A DNA stretch of 64,000 bases from UBA5793 sp040255465 (GCA_040255465.1 JBDZVA010000002.1:806001-870000); one strand, 5' to 3'. Positions 17,662-27,028 are shown, counted from the stretch's first letter. The notes: generated from the letters alone by a model not told the origin. Translations and numbers: made by a program.

Positions 17662-19434
17662 TCAGGGGATCTGAGCGACGTTACTCAGCGTGCAGTTCGG
17701 GATGTCGTGCATCTGGAGGAAGTCGCGGCAGGCCTGAGCGGCAATGGGACCGGTGCGGCTTCCGGAACCGCCGGAGCCGGACGGGAACGTGTTCACGAGG
17801 CGTATGCCCTGGTTCCCCAGACCCAGAGCGGTTCCCTGGCAGGGGCCGAAGGGAATCACGAACGAGCCGGTATTCCGCGCGTAGACGAGCGCGACAGTCG
17901 CGCTGGGCTGCGCGTTTGTCCACCGCACGGTGATCGTGCCCGGACAGGCGCCGGTGATAGTGAGGTTGATATGGCTGGCGCCCACCTGAACGTTTGCGGG
18001 ATCGGAGGCGATGCCGTTCGTCACCACGCGAAGCTGGTACGGGCCATCGGGCAGGTTTGCGCCGAGTTCGAAGTCGACCGCCTGGACGGAATTGCCTGTC
18101 TGAATCTTTCGGGTGCTCGGATTGAACGCGCGGGCGAAGTAGACCTGCTGGGTCGCGGTATTGGTCAGGCGCACCAGCGGATAGTTCGTCGCCGGATCGT
18201 ACTCGTCGCCGTAACTGCACCCATTGGAGACGCCGGTGAGCAGTGTGCCCTGAAGGGTGTAAACCTGCTGACGCTGGAGGTTGCCCGGCACGCTCGTGAT
18301 GGCCGGCTTCCACGCCGGATTGGCCGAGCCGCCGTTGGTGTAGAGATAGCCGGCCGCGGTTCCCGCCGTCCAGAGTATCTCGCCGGTGGGCAGGACGAGA
18401 AGGCGGCCAACATAGGGCGGCCCGCTTGAGTTCGGAGCATCGGGGATGCGCACGATGCTGGCGCCGTCGTACTCGAAGAAATACGTTGGGGCGAAGAACT
18501 CTCCACCTCCGGCGGAAACTCTGCCCAAGGGCATGAGTACCCGGCCATTGGGAGTCAATGCGGCAGGAGCGTCTTCGGCTCCCACGGTGATTCCATTGAC
18601 CAGAGGCGGGGTCGGGCCGACGGACCATGTGCCAGAGTCGTTGATGTTCTGGGGGTACTGGTAGAAGCAGGTTCGCGGCGTGCCGCCGATGGCGAGCAGG
18701 CGGCCATCCGGCAGGACAATGCCCGCGCCGGTTTCAAATGAACTGGGAAGGACGAGATCAACGGGCGTGTTGCCGCAGAAGATCCAGCGATTCGTCGAGG
18801 GCAGGTAGCGCTCAGTGCCGGGATGGCCAAAGCAATCCCACGAGGCCACCGTTCCGTCGGGCAGTGCGATCCAGGTTTCTTCGGTGGTGCGGGAGTTGAG
18901 TTTGTTTGGGCCGGGCGAAAAGGAGTTGGTGGCCGGGTCATAAAGCGCGGTGCGGCTGCCGAAGATATCGCCGACGATCATGCGGCCATCGGGCAAGGTG
19001 GCGGCGGGTGCATCGCCGATGTTGCTCCATCCGCTGGGAGGAGTGACCTGCGACCAGGTGTTGGTGACGGGATCAAAGAGTTCGCACTTGTTGGTTTCGG
19101 ATCCGCCGGTGCTGTACTCACCGCCGGCCACGAGCACCTTCCCCTGGGGGGTGATGGATGATGCGAAATAGAGATGCGTGTAGACCGTTCCACCCACCTG
19201 CGCCCAGGTGCCGGTGCGGTAGCTTCCCGACGCATCGGGCGTCAATGTCCACCAGCGGGTGGTGCCCAGGCCACTTTGCTCGCACTCATTGGCGAGGACG
19301 CGGCCATCCATCAGCAGAAAGTAGGCGTAGACGCGGACGGGAGGCTGGGGAGCCAGTGGCGTCCACTGCTGGGCCAATACGGTTGTACCAAGGCACGCTG
19401 CAAGGCCTGCTAACCCGAATCTTAAGTTTCGCAT
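17662..19434 (-). CDS. Exported kelch/galactose-oxidase-like propeller protein with shared C-terminal domain
   Basis: 590 residues from the ATG at 19434, which gives a signal peptide (MRNLRFGLAGLAACLGTTVLA). The body has kelch-type blades: GKVLVAGGEYSTGG, LFDPVTNTWSQV, ALYDPATNSF, DGRLLAIGG and GRVLMPLGRVSAGGGEFF. These resemble galactose oxidase-like central domains, but I do not see the Cys-Tyr copper site and make no enzymatic claim. An all-beta segment (VRLTNTATQQVYFARAFNP) follows, resembling the DUF1929-like domain at the end of galactose oxidases. Residues 489-590 are the cysteine-containing module shared with four other exported proteins, ending CTLSNVAQIP. A hairpin terminator lies downstream. 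Confidence 0.83.
   Translation of the reverse strand: MRNLRFGLAGLAACLGTTVLAQQWTPLAPQPPVRVYAYFLLMDGRVLANECEQSGLGTTRWWTLTPDASGSYRTGTWAQVGGTVYTHLYFASSITPQGKVLVAGGEYSTGGSETNKCELFDPVTNTWSQVTPPSGWSNIGDAPAATLPDGRMIVGDIFGSRTALYDPATNSFSPGPNKLNSRTTEETWIALPDGTVASWDCFGHPGTERYLPSTNRWIFCGNTPVDLVLPSSFETGAGIVLPDGRLLAIGGTPRTCFYQYPQNINDSGTWSVGPTPPLVNGITVGAEDAPAALTPNGRVLMPLGRVSAGGGEFFAPTYFFEYDGASIVRIPDAPNSSGPPYVGRLLVLPTGEILWTAGTAAGYLYTNGGSANPAWKPAITSVPGNLQRQQVYTLQGTLLTGVSNGCSYGDEYDPATNYPLVRLTNTATQQVYFARAFNPSTRKIQTGNSVQAVDFELGANLPDGPYQLRVVTNGIASDPANVQVGASHINLTITGACPGTITVRWTNAQPSATVALVYARNTGSFVIPFGPCQGTALGLGNQGIRLVNTFPSGSGGSGSRTGPIAAQACRDFLQMHDIPNCTLSNVAQIP
17665..17970 (-). other. Shared C-terminal domain, copy 2 (kelch protein)
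   Basis: The last 102 residues of the kelch protein. Landmarks are ACPGTITVRWTNAQP, ALVYARNTGSFVIPFGPC, GTALGLGNQGIRLVN and the terminal NCTLSNVAQIP. It is the most divergent copy: the GACGGY motif of the others is replaced by QACRDFLQM, while the cysteine positions are kept. Confidence 0.75.
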
Positions 19435-19664
19435 GTGGACTGATCCTGTGTTTGGTTCCCGACCCCGATCGCGACACACTGACTCCAATGACCATCACCG
19501 CGACATCGTTCCCGGTCCGAGCAACTGGGAACGACGATGACGCTGAATGGACTGGACTGTTAAGCCAATACCAAACTCTGCAGACGATGTGCTTATTCGC
19601 GCGGGATCCGTGAAACCGGCAGACTTGGACAGCGCACCCGGGCTGAACCTGAGCGAAGAGGCGT

Positions 19665-20033
19665 CTATCCCGCCGCGCGGCGCGTGGTGTCGTCGATGCG
19701 CCGGGCCAGCGTGTCGGGAGTGAAGGGCTTGACGAGGAAATCCGTCACGCCGAGGCGAAAGGCCTCAATGACGCGCGGCTTGTCGCTCTCGCTGGTCACG
19801 ACGATGATCGGGGTGTGGCGATCGCGCTGGCGGTAGGCCTTGACGAATGTCAGACCATCCATCACGGGCATCCGCAGATCGAGCAGGATGAGATCGGGCG
19901 AGCACGCAGCGGATTCCTCCAGCGCCTCCGCCCCGTTGGCAGCCTCCCCCGCGCACTCGTGGCCGAGTTGCTCAACTGCGGCCCGCTGGAGCAGGCGCAT
20001 CGTCTGCGAATCGTCCACGATGAGGATTCTCAT
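19665..20033 (-). CDS. CheY-like single-domain response regulator
   Basis: A 122-residue receiver domain with no output domain. The acidic pair is in ILIVDDSQ, the phospho-acceptor Asp in LILLDLRMPVMDG, the conserved Thr/Ser in VVTSESD and the Lys in FLVKPF. The ATG at 20033 has GGAG six bases upstream. Stand-alone regulators of this kind act through protein contacts, for example with flagellar motors, pili or other signalling proteins. No histidine kinase is adjacent, so its partner is unknown. Confidence 0.92.
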   Translation of the reverse strand: MRILIVDDSQTMRLLQRAAVEQLGHECAGEAANGAEALEESAACSPDLILLDLRMPVMDGLTFVKAYRQRDRHTPIIVVTSESDKPRVIEAFRLGVTDFLVKPFTPDTLARRIDDTTRRAAG

Positions 20034-20285
20034 GTGATGCTCCGACCCGTGGCCCGGGCTCCCCCGCGACGATTGGCAGACTTGACAGGAAAGCGACGAC
20101 ACCCGTCCCCCCTCCAAATCGGCGCAATATCGCGCAAACTGGAGGGCGAAGTACCCTTGAAGCCCTCAAAGTGATCATCTCGCATCAGTACGGGCATGGT
20201 CCGGCGCGGCTGGTGGTTCGATAATTCGCTGCTCGATGGCCGGCCGAGTCCCGGCGGTCCCGGGCGGCCAAGAAAGGATTACGAC

Positions 20286-21269
20286 ATGCAACTGGGTGTG
20301 ATGGCGGCTCTCTTCACTGGCATGCCTCTTGACCAGGCGCTGGACTACTGCGCCGAGGTGGGGCTGGATGCGATCGAACTGCCGGTGGGAGGCTATCCTG
20401 GCAAGCCGTTCTTTGACCCCGCCAAGGTCAACGCCAGCAAGAAGCTTCAGGATGAGATCAAGGGCAAGCTCAAGGAGCGGCAGCTGGAGGTCTCCGGCCT
20501 GGCGGTGCATGGGAATCCGGTTTCGCCGGTGAAGGCGTCCGCCAAGAAGGACCACGCCGACTTTGTGACCGCGTGCGAACTGGCCAAGAAACTCGGGACC
20601 GACACGGTCATCACTTTCTCAGGTTGCCCCGGCGGCAGCGCCCGCGACACGATGCCGAACTGGGTCACGTGCGCCTGGCCGCCCGAGTTTGGCGAAGCGC
20701 TCAAGTACCAGTGGAACGAGGTGCTCATCCCCTACTGGACGGAGCAGAGCGCGCGCTGCCGCAAGAATGGCGTCAAGGTGGCGTGGGAAGCGCATCCGGG
20801 CTTTGCGGTGTACAACCCCGACACGCTCATTCGCCTGAGCGAGGCGTGCTGCGGCAAGAAGGGCAAACCCAATCTCGGCGCGAACCTCGATCCCTCCCAC
20901 TTCTTCTGGCAGGGCATCGACCCCGTCGAAGCGGCGCGTGTGCTGGGCGAGGCGGGACTGCTGTTCTACTGCCACGCCAAGGACACCGCCATCGACCCGC
21001 ACCAGACGCGCATCAACGGCACACTCGACACCCGCTCGTATGGCGATCTGAACAAGCGATCATGGGTGTTCCGCACGTGCGGCTACGGGCACGGCGACGA
21101 ATTCTGGAAGCCGTTTGTTTCGATGCTGCGGCGCTACGGCTACGACGGCGTGCTGAGCATTGAGCACGAGGACTCGTACATGTCGATCAATGAAGGGTTT
21201 GAAAAGGCCGTCGAGTATCTGTCGGGCGTGATCCTGACGGAGCCTGTCGGCAAGGCGTGGTGGTTCTAA
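20286..21269 (+). CDS. Sugar phosphate isomerase/epimerase-like TIM-barrel protein
   Basis: 327 residues of the xylose isomerase-like AP endonuclease 2 superfamily. Strand motifs in order are LDAIELPVGG, VITFSGCPGG, VKVAWEAHPGFAVYN, GANLDPSHFFWQGID, YCHAKDTAID and VLSIEHEDSYMS. The Glu, Asp, His and Glu in these motifs are the usual divalent-metal ligands. Relatives include IolE- and IolI-type inositol enzymes and 3-keto-sugar epimerases; the substrate cannot be read from the sequence. The ATG at 20286 has AAGGA seven bases upstream. The GNAT gene overlaps its 3' end by 13 bp, suggesting translational coupling. Confidence 0.88.
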   Translation: MQLGVMAALFTGMPLDQALDYCAEVGLDAIELPVGGYPGKPFFDPAKVNASKKLQDEIKGKLKERQLEVSGLAVHGNPVSPVKASAKKDHADFVTACELAKKLGTDTVITFSGCPGGSARDTMPNWVTCAWPPEFGEALKYQWNEVLIPYWTEQSARCRKNGVKVAWEAHPGFAVYNPDTLIRLSEACCGKKGKPNLGANLDPSHFFWQGIDPVEAARVLGEAGLLFYCHAKDTAIDPHQTRINGTLDTRSYGDLNKRSWVFRTCGYGHGDEFWKPFVSMLRRYGYDGVLSIEHEDSYMSINEGFEKAVEYLSGVILTEPVGKAWWF

Positions 21270-21727
21270 CGATCTCCATTCGACCAATTCGCGAAGGCGA
21301 GAGCGCGTGGTGCGAAGCCACGCTGCGAGCGCTGCCGGAGTGGTTTGGGATTGAAAGCGCGCTGCTCGACTACGCGCGCGACACGCGGGCGCTGCCGACG
21401 TGGATCGCTGAACGCGACGGCGCGGCGGTCGGGTTCATCACTATTCGCATTCACAATCCGCTTGCGGCCGAGATCCATTGCATGGCGGTGCGGCCCGAAC
21501 ATCATCGCGCCGGAGTGGGCCGGGCGATGGTGCGGCTGGTCGAAAAGCACTGTCGTTCGCTGGGCGCGCAACTGCTGCAGGTCAAGACGCTTGGCCCCTC
21601 GCGGCCGGATGCACACTACGCGCAGACGCGCCGGTTCTACGAATCGATGGGGTTTACTCCGCTCGAAGAGATCAAGGGCCTCTGGCCGGGCAATCCCTGT
21701 CTGATTCTGGTCAAGACGCTGGATTGA
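21257..21727 (+). CDS. GNAT family N-acetyltransferase
   Basis: A 156-residue acetyltransferase. Acetyl-CoA binding motif A is AVRPEHHRAGVGRAMVRLV (RxxGxGR pattern), preceded by the AAVGFITIRIH strand and followed by the TRRFYESMGF motif B typical of GNAT enzymes. The start is a GTG at 21257 (or 21260), inside the end of the preceding gene, so it is probably read by translational coupling. The substrate is unknown. Confidence 0.87.
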   Translation: MVVLTISIRPIREGESAWCEATLRALPEWFGIESALLDYARDTRALPTWIAERDGAAVGFITIRIHNPLAAEIHCMAVRPEHHRAGVGRAMVRLVEKHCRSLGAQLLQVKTLGPSRPDAHYAQTRRFYESMGFTPLEEIKGLWPGNPCLILVKTLD

Positions 21728-21829
21728 AGCGGTTGATGAGTGAGGGACAGACCTGATCCTCGCCAGGCGGCGGGGAGACTAGTATCTGTCGATCGCAAAC
21801 AGGGAATCTCAAGGGCAAGGAATCGCAAC

Positions 21830-22330
21830 ATGCAAAGCATTGACTGGGTGGCTGTTTTCTTTCGCTGGATGCACATTGTTCCGGCGATCATCCTGCTCGG
21901 CGGAACGCTGTTCCTCGGGCTGATCGCCATCCCGACGACCACCCCGAAGGAAGGCGGCCTGCCGCCCTGGCTCGGTAAGGTGCGCAAGCGCTGGGCGATG
22001 CTCTCGGGGCTGTGCATCCTGCTGCTGCTTGTGAGCGGCCTGTGGAACTTCATGGCGTATCGACTGGGAGAGATCAAAGACACCGGTCCGCTGTACCACG
22101 CACTCTTTGGCATTAAGGTGCTGTTATCCCTGGGCGTTTTCTTCATCATCTCGGTGATGTCCGGGCGAAGCGCGACGTTTGAGCCGATGCGATCCAAGCC
22201 GGGCAAGATGGCGATGATCGCGGGCCTGCTGGGGCTGACGATCGTGCTGCTCGCAGGGGTGCTGCGGGGCATCCACAAGGAGACAGGGCTGCCGAGCAAT
22301 CCTCCTGACGTGAAACTGCCCAACGGTTGA
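21830..22330 (+). CDS. Four-helix integral membrane protein, unknown function
   Basis: 166 residues with four predicted membrane helices: VPAIILLGGTLFLGLIAIP, MLSGLCILLLLVSGLWNFM, LLSLGVFFIISVMSG and MIAGLLGLTIVLLAGVLRG. The WMHIVPAIILLGG opening resembles the CopD/DUF2214-like group of small membrane proteins with a conserved His in helix 1. The similarity is loose and no function is claimed. The ATG at 21830 has AAGGA eight bases upstream. It stands between the GNAT gene and nuoA. Confidence 0.75.
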   Translation: MQSIDWVAVFFRWMHIVPAIILLGGTLFLGLIAIPTTTPKEGGLPPWLGKVRKRWAMLSGLCILLLLVSGLWNFMAYRLGEIKDTGPLYHALFGIKVLLSLGVFFIISVMSGRSATFEPMRSKPGKMAMIAGLLGLTIVLLAGVLRGIHKETGLPSNPPDVKLPNG

Positions 22331-22400
22331 ATCGAGGAATTGGCCCCCGAACGACCCGCGGGCTGAATGGGCTAAACTTACGCCCGAATCTGATTCGCGT

Positions 22401-22808
22401 ATGCCACACCAAGCCGCGCCGCCAACTTCGCTCATCGCCGCCGACTACTGGCCCATTCTTCTGCTGGTGGTGCTCGCGCTTTCGTTCGCCGTGGTCGTGC
22501 TCATTGTGACGCACTTTCTTGGCCCGACGCGGAAGGGCGATGTCAAGGGCGGTGCGTACGAGTCGGGAATGAATCCCATCGACACCGCCCGCAAGCGGTT
22601 CAATGTCCGATACTACCTGCTGGCGATGACCTTCCTCGTCTTTGACGTTGAGATTATTTTCCTCTATCCGTGGGCGACAACGTTTCGACAGGTGGCCCCC
22701 GGCAGCGAGTTGAGTGGTGTGTTCCTCGGCCGCATCCTGTTCTTCCTGCTCATGTCGGCGGCCGCGTACGTCTACGCCTGGCGCAAGGGCGTGTTCCGCT
22801 TCGACTGA
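22401..22808 (+). CDS. nuoA: NADH-quinone oxidoreductase subunit A
   Basis: A 135-residue membrane subunit of complex I with three helices. The hallmark stretches are YESGMNP in the quinone-site loop and RFNVRYYLLAMTFLVFDVE, followed by FLYPWA. NuoA packs beside NuoH and NuoJ at the quinone chamber. In most bacteria nuoA begins a nuoABCD operon, but here the next gene is an EAL-domain regulator and no other nuo gene is in the window. The copy looks intact, with no frameshift or missing motif. Confidence 0.95.
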   Translation: MPHQAAPPTSLIAADYWPILLLVVLALSFAVVVLIVTHFLGPTRKGDVKGGAYESGMNPIDTARKRFNVRYYLLAMTFLVFDVEIIFLYPWATTFRQVAPGSELSGVFLGRILFFLLMSAAAYVYAWRKGVFRFD

Positions 22809-22978
22809 GCGGCTGGCCGCGGAACTCGTCTCCGGAGCCGGCTACGGCGGACATTATCCGGCCGTCAGGATCGAGGGGTCTAATATAGATGGTAAACAAA
22901 AAGTGATGGCCAACTGTGGCCGATGGTTGGGGTGCGGCCAGAGGTTTCTGGGGGGCTGTGCCGCGTAAAGGGCGGCAC

Positions 22979-24784
22979 ATGACGGGTGGACCCAGCACGA
23001 TTCTCGACGCAGACGCGGCGGAAATCCGTGGCGAGATCAAGACACTGATCCGCGGCGGACGTCTGCGAGTCGTGTTCCAACCCATTCTCGAGTTTCGGAC
23101 GGGGCTTGTCACGGCGCGGGAAGGTCTGATTCGCCCACCTGCAGATGGACCGTTTTCGGACGCGGGCGCTTTGTTCGAGGCCGCGTCGCGAGTAGATATG
23201 CTGTGGGACCTGGAGCGTGCCTGTCGTGAAGCGACGTTTGCGGCGGCGGAGAACCTGCCTCCGGGCGAATTTCTTTTCACCAATCTGTCTCCGCAGGTCT
23301 TCTGCGATCCGCGGATCGTGGACGAAGTCGTCGCGTTGTGTCGCAACGCCAGCCGATTTGAACCGAGCCATATCACCCTCGAGCTGACCGAGCGTAACGA
23401 AACCGTGGGCGTCAATGTTCTCGCCGATCAGGCTGAGCAATTCCGCCAACACGGGTTTCAGTTTGCCATCGACGACGTCGGGGCGGGCACGAGCGGTCTC
23501 AATCGAATCATGCGGCTACGGCCGAATTGGCTCAAACTCGATCGTGAGTTGGTTTCGAATCTGGATTCCGATCCATTCCGCCGCAACCTGATCCAGTTCT
23601 TCGTCCACTTTGCGCGTCTCAGCAGCATGATGCTGCTCGCGGAGGGGATCGAGCGCGAAGAGGAGCTTCGCACGGCGATCGATCTGGGAGTCGCTTACGG
23701 GCAGGGATTCCTGATGGCGCGACCCGCAGACGTTCGCCAGGTCATCGATCCACTGTGGACTGAAGTCATTCCGCACATGCGCCACCGCATGGAAGAGAAG
23801 CGTTTTGAAGATCCGCGCATGGCGCCGATCGGAGAACTCGCTCAGCCGCTCGTCTCCTGCCCCGCGACGATCAGCGTCAGCGAGGCGCTGCAGTCGGTCG
23901 GCCATGCTGCCGGCGCTTCGTCGGTGGCGGTGGTGGAGGGCACGCGCGTCCTCGGCGCCGTACCAGTGGCCGAGCTGCGAGAGATTTCCAAAACCGCGCC
24001 GGACACAGCGCTCGCACGGTTGTGTCATCCCGGGGTCATCGTGGCCAGTCCGGACATGACGGTCGCTGAGACGATCAACTGGGCGGTGCTGCGTCCCGAC
24101 AACGAGATCATGGAACCGATTCTGGTCGCCGCTGATGACGTGGTCGGCCTGCTCTCGATGCGATCGCTGATCATGGCGGCGGGCAAGATGCGACCCGAGG
24201 GATCGCCGCACACCTCTTCGCTGACGGGGCTGCCCAATCGAGTGCAGCTCGACTGCCAGATCCAGAAGCGGATCGATCAGCACAAGCGCACCTCTGCGGC
24301 CATCATCGACATCCGTTCATTCAATCGCTACAACCGCGCCTATGGATTCGAGATGGGCGACGCCATGCTGCGGCAGCTCGCAGCGCTCATGATGATGGAG
24401 TTCGGCGATCGTGAGTCCGATGAATTCCTGGCCCATGTCGCGGACGATCACTTCTTCATTCTCTCATCGAGGTCGGATCTGAAGGTGCGGCTCCAACTCC
24501 TGGCGGCCGAATTCGATCGGTCTCGCGGACAGTTTTTCAGTGCTGAAGAACTCAAGCGAGGCCAATTCGCAGTCAACTCGCAGGACTCCTCCCGCCCGAA
24601 CCCGCTGTGCACCATCCGGGCATTTGTTGTCTCCGACCTGGAGCATGCGGTGCGGTCCACCGGCGATCTGCTCGAGGTCGCCCGACTGGAACGGCGCAGC
24701 GAGGACGCGAGGGGGGTGTGCGACCTGAGCACGGTGCGAGTGGTGGACGCCCAGCGAATCGCCGAGGATCGATCCGCCGCCTAG
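22979..24784 (+). CDS. EAL-CBS-GGDEF cyclic-di-GMP signalling protein with degenerate GGDEF
   Basis: 601 residues. The N-terminal EAL phosphodiesterase domain keeps the expected catalytic set: EGLIR in place of EALxR, TNLSPQ, LELTER, IDDVGAG, WLKLDREL and LLAEGIE. Two CBS motifs follow (LVSCPATISVSEALQSVGHA and VIVASPDMTVAETINWAV). The C-terminal domain begins with the diguanylate-cyclase-like SLTGLPNR, but the GGDEF signature reads VADDHFF, so cyclase activity is unlikely and it may serve as a sensor. The likely role is hydrolysis or sensing of cyclic di-GMP. The ATG at 22979 is chosen because upstream codons lack conserved sequence and AGGG sits eight bases before it. Confidence 0.9.
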   Translation: MTGGPSTILDADAAEIRGEIKTLIRGGRLRVVFQPILEFRTGLVTAREGLIRPPADGPFSDAGALFEAASRVDMLWDLERACREATFAAAENLPPGEFLFTNLSPQVFCDPRIVDEVVALCRNASRFEPSHITLELTERNETVGVNVLADQAEQFRQHGFQFAIDDVGAGTSGLNRIMRLRPNWLKLDRELVSNLDSDPFRRNLIQFFVHFARLSSMMLLAEGIEREEELRTAIDLGVAYGQGFLMARPADVRQVIDPLWTEVIPHMRHRMEEKRFEDPRMAPIGELAQPLVSCPATISVSEALQSVGHAAGASSVAVVEGTRVLGAVPVAELREISKTAPDTALARLCHPGVIVASPDMTVAETINWAVLRPDNEIMEPILVAADDVVGLLSMRSLIMAAGKMRPEGSPHTSSLTGLPNRVQLDCQIQKRIDQHKRTSAAIIDIRSFNRYNRAYGFEMGDAMLRQLAALMMMEFGDRESDEFLAHVADDHFFILSSRSDLKVRLQLLAAEFDRSRGQFFSAEELKRGQFAVNSQDSSRPNPLCTIRAFVVSDLEHAVRSTGDLLEVARLERRSEDARGVCDLSTVRVVDAQRIAEDRSAA

Positions 24785-24942
24785 AAGAGGAGCCGGCGGC
24801 CGTTCCCGCTCACCAGTGTGCGTTCGTTGGGGATTCGCGGTTCAATGCCTGGCGAACTTGGGCCGATCACGCCCGGGCGTGATACCCTGTTGATCGTGAG
24901 CTCTTTCGCCTCCCCGCCGCCGCCCCACCGCTTCAGGACTGC

Positions 24943-26472
24943 ATGACTCAAACCCCTGTCAATTCCTCCGGAACTCCCGGCCGCTCCGGTCGGCGCGGTG
25001 AGCGACACACCGTCGAGCTCGGGGCGCTGTTCGACCGCCTGCCGCCGCATTCGGTGGAGACCGAAATGGCGCTGCTGGGTTCGATGATCCTCGATCCCAA
25101 GGTCATCGGAGATGTCATTCTGATCGTCAAGTCCCCTGAGGACTTCTACCGGCCGGCTCATGGAGCGGTGTTTGCCTCCCTCGTCGAGTTGTACGATCGG
25201 CACGCGGCCGGCGACATCGCCCTGCTGCACCAGCGGCTTGAAGAAAAGGGCGTGCTGACGGATGTCGGCGGGGTGGAGTACCTCGTTCAGCTAGCCGAGA
25301 GCGTCCCCGCGGCGATCAACGCGCCGTATTACGCCAAGGTCGTGGCGGAGAAGGCGCTCGTGCGGCGGCTCATCGGCGCCGCGGGAGAGATTCTGCAGGC
25401 GGCCTACACGGATGGCGGCGAAGTGCGCGATGTGCTCGACGCGGCCCAACGTGCGATCTTCGACGTCGTGCTCCAGTTCGATCACGAGGGCACGCGTTCG
25501 CTCAGTTCGCTGCTCGAAGAGACACTCAAGGCGATTGAATCGCGCGAGCAAGGACACATCACCGGCCTGGCCACGCACTTCCGCGAACTGGACGAAATGA
25601 CGTCGGGTCTGCAGCCGGGCGAGATGATTATCGTCGCGGCTCGCCCTTCGATGGGTAAGACATCCTTTGCGCTCAATGTCGCTGAAAACGTGGCGCTGAT
25701 GGGCACTCCGGTCGGTGTGTTCAGTCTGGAAATGGGTAAGCAGCAGTTGGCCGAACGCCTGCTCAGTTCGCGCAGCGAAGTCGATTCGCACAAGCTTCGC
25801 CGAAACATGATCAGCAAGCACGACTACCACCGCATCGCCACGGCGGTCGGCCAGTTGAGCGAGGCGCCGATCTTCATCGATGACACGCCGGGGCTGAGCG
25901 TGCTCGAGCTGCGCGCCAAGGCGCGTCGGATGGTGGCCAAGCACCAGGTGAAGATCATCGTGGTGGACTACCTGCAGTTGATGATGGGCATGACGCGCGA
26001 ATCGCGCCAGCAGGAAGTGGCGGAAATCAGCCGAGGCGTCAAGTCGCTGGCCCGCGAACTGAACATCCCGGTCATCTGCCTGAGCCAGTTGAACCGGGCG
26101 GCGGAAAACCGCGAGGACCATCGTCCGCGGATGGCGGACCTGCGCGAGTCGGGCTCGATCGAGCAGGACGCGGACGTCGTCATGATGCTTCACCGCGAGG
26201 ATTACTACAACCAGAACAAGCCCGATTTTGAGCCGAGCAACATCGCCGAGCTCATTATCGCCAAGCAGCGAAACGGCCCGACCGGGACCGTGCGGCTCAC
26301 GTGGGTGGGCACGAGCATGAAGTTCAAGGACTTCTCACCGATGATGCCTCCCGTCGAAGCCCCCCGCGGGCCCCGCGGCAGCACTTCACCGTACGCCTCC
26401 GCCGGGGCTGCGGGCAGTCGTTCGGCGCAGCCAGCCCCCCCGGCAGACCTCTCCGACGACATCCCGATCTGA
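24943..26472 (+). CDS. dnaB: Replicative DNA helicase DnaB
   Basis: 509 residues. The N-terminal domain starts PPHSVETEMALLGSMILDP, where DnaB contacts DnaG primase. The RecA-like motor has Walker A ARPSMGKTSF, Walker B IIVVDYLQLM, the DnaB-specific CLSQLNRAAENR and ADLRESGSIEQDADVVMML. It forms the hexameric ring that unwinds DNA at the fork. The C-terminal 45 residues (Pro/Ala/Gly/Ser-rich, ending DLSDDIPI) are a low-complexity tail, as in many high-GC relatives. No intein is present. Confidence 0.97.
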   Translation: MTQTPVNSSGTPGRSGRRGERHTVELGALFDRLPPHSVETEMALLGSMILDPKVIGDVILIVKSPEDFYRPAHGAVFASLVELYDRHAAGDIALLHQRLEEKGVLTDVGGVEYLVQLAESVPAAINAPYYAKVVAEKALVRRLIGAAGEILQAAYTDGGEVRDVLDAAQRAIFDVVLQFDHEGTRSLSSLLEETLKAIESREQGHITGLATHFRELDEMTSGLQPGEMIIVAARPSMGKTSFALNVAENVALMGTPVGVFSLEMGKQQLAERLLSSRSEVDSHKLRRNMISKHDYHRIATAVGQLSEAPIFIDDTPGLSVLELRAKARRMVAKHQVKIIVVDYLQLMMGMTRESRQQEVAEISRGVKSLARELNIPVICLSQLNRAAENREDHRPRMADLRESGSIEQDADVVMMLHREDYYNQNKPDFEPSNIAELIIAKQRNGPTGTVRLTWVGTSMKFKDFSPMMPPVEAPRGPRGSTSPYASAGAAGSRSAQPAPPADLSDDIPI

Positions 26473-26665
26473 GCCCACGTGGCGCCTCCAGGTTATCAGA
26501 CTTGGCCATCCCGAACCGTTCCGGGGGCTTTTGTGCGACTTTGCAGGTCGATCTGGCCCGCAAAACGCCGGTTTCTATGCATAAGTCAAGGTGCTCAAGT
26601 TACTTGACGATCTTGAAGAGGAGACCTCGATCCAGACGATTAACCACTTCAAGGAGTGCGATGCG

Positions 26666-26893
26666 ATGGTTTACCCAAACCTGAGGCTCACTGAAACGGA
26701 CAGTTCAGACGGCGAGGCGGACTTTGGACCGCTCCCCTTCCGGCTGATCAACGACATGCTCCACCCTTCCGCCTACGAAGCGGATCCCGGAGACGAGGCC
26801 CTGCGCACGATTGATCGCCTCAGCACCACGCTGGACTCGTTTCGGCAGCAACTGGATGAACTCGAAGACGACGGCCCGCGGCCCGCGGCTTGA
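26666..26893 (+). CDS. Small acidic hypothetical protein
   Basis: 75 residues from the ATG at 26666, which has AAGGAG nine bases upstream; an in-frame GTG at 26591 would give 100 residues but lacks a ribosome-binding site. The product is very acidic (DSSDGEADFG, QLDELEDDGP) with a predicted amphipathic helix, LRTIDRLSTTLDSFRQQL. I do not recognise it. It sits 190 bp after dnaB and may be its own transcription unit. Confidence 0.5.
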   Translation: MVYPNLRLTETDSSDGEADFGPLPFRLINDMLHPSAYEADPGDEALRTIDRLSTTLDSFRQQLDELEDDGPRPAA

Positions 26894-26940
26894 TCTGAGC
26901 CGAGGGTCCGGCGTCTCGACAACGCTGCCCGCTCTGATTG

Positions 26941-26980
26941 ACAGAAAAACGGCAACCTCATCCCAACCGGGATGAGGTTG
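26941..26980 (-). terminator. Terminator after the first 307-residue paralogue
   Basis: A perfect 12-bp stem (26953-26964 with 26969-26980) has a 4-nt loop. On the minus strand it is followed by GCCGTTTTTCTG. It could also help stop the small plus-strand gene that ends at 26893. Confidence 0.85.
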
Positions 26981-27028
26981 TTTCATACGGGGGTCAACAG
27001 ACGCGCCAGCGGCACATCCGGCATATGG

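Noticed and set aside
22870..22978. Possible cyclic-di-GMP riboswitch before the EAL-CBS-GGDEF gene
   Set aside because: The spacing and conserved bases of GEMM-type riboswitches are absent on inspection, and no stable two-stem fold is obvious.
26505..26535. Hairpin-like sequence followed by CTTTT after dnaB
   Set aside because: The arms CCCGAA and TTCCGGG pair only with bulges, so a terminator cannot be claimed.
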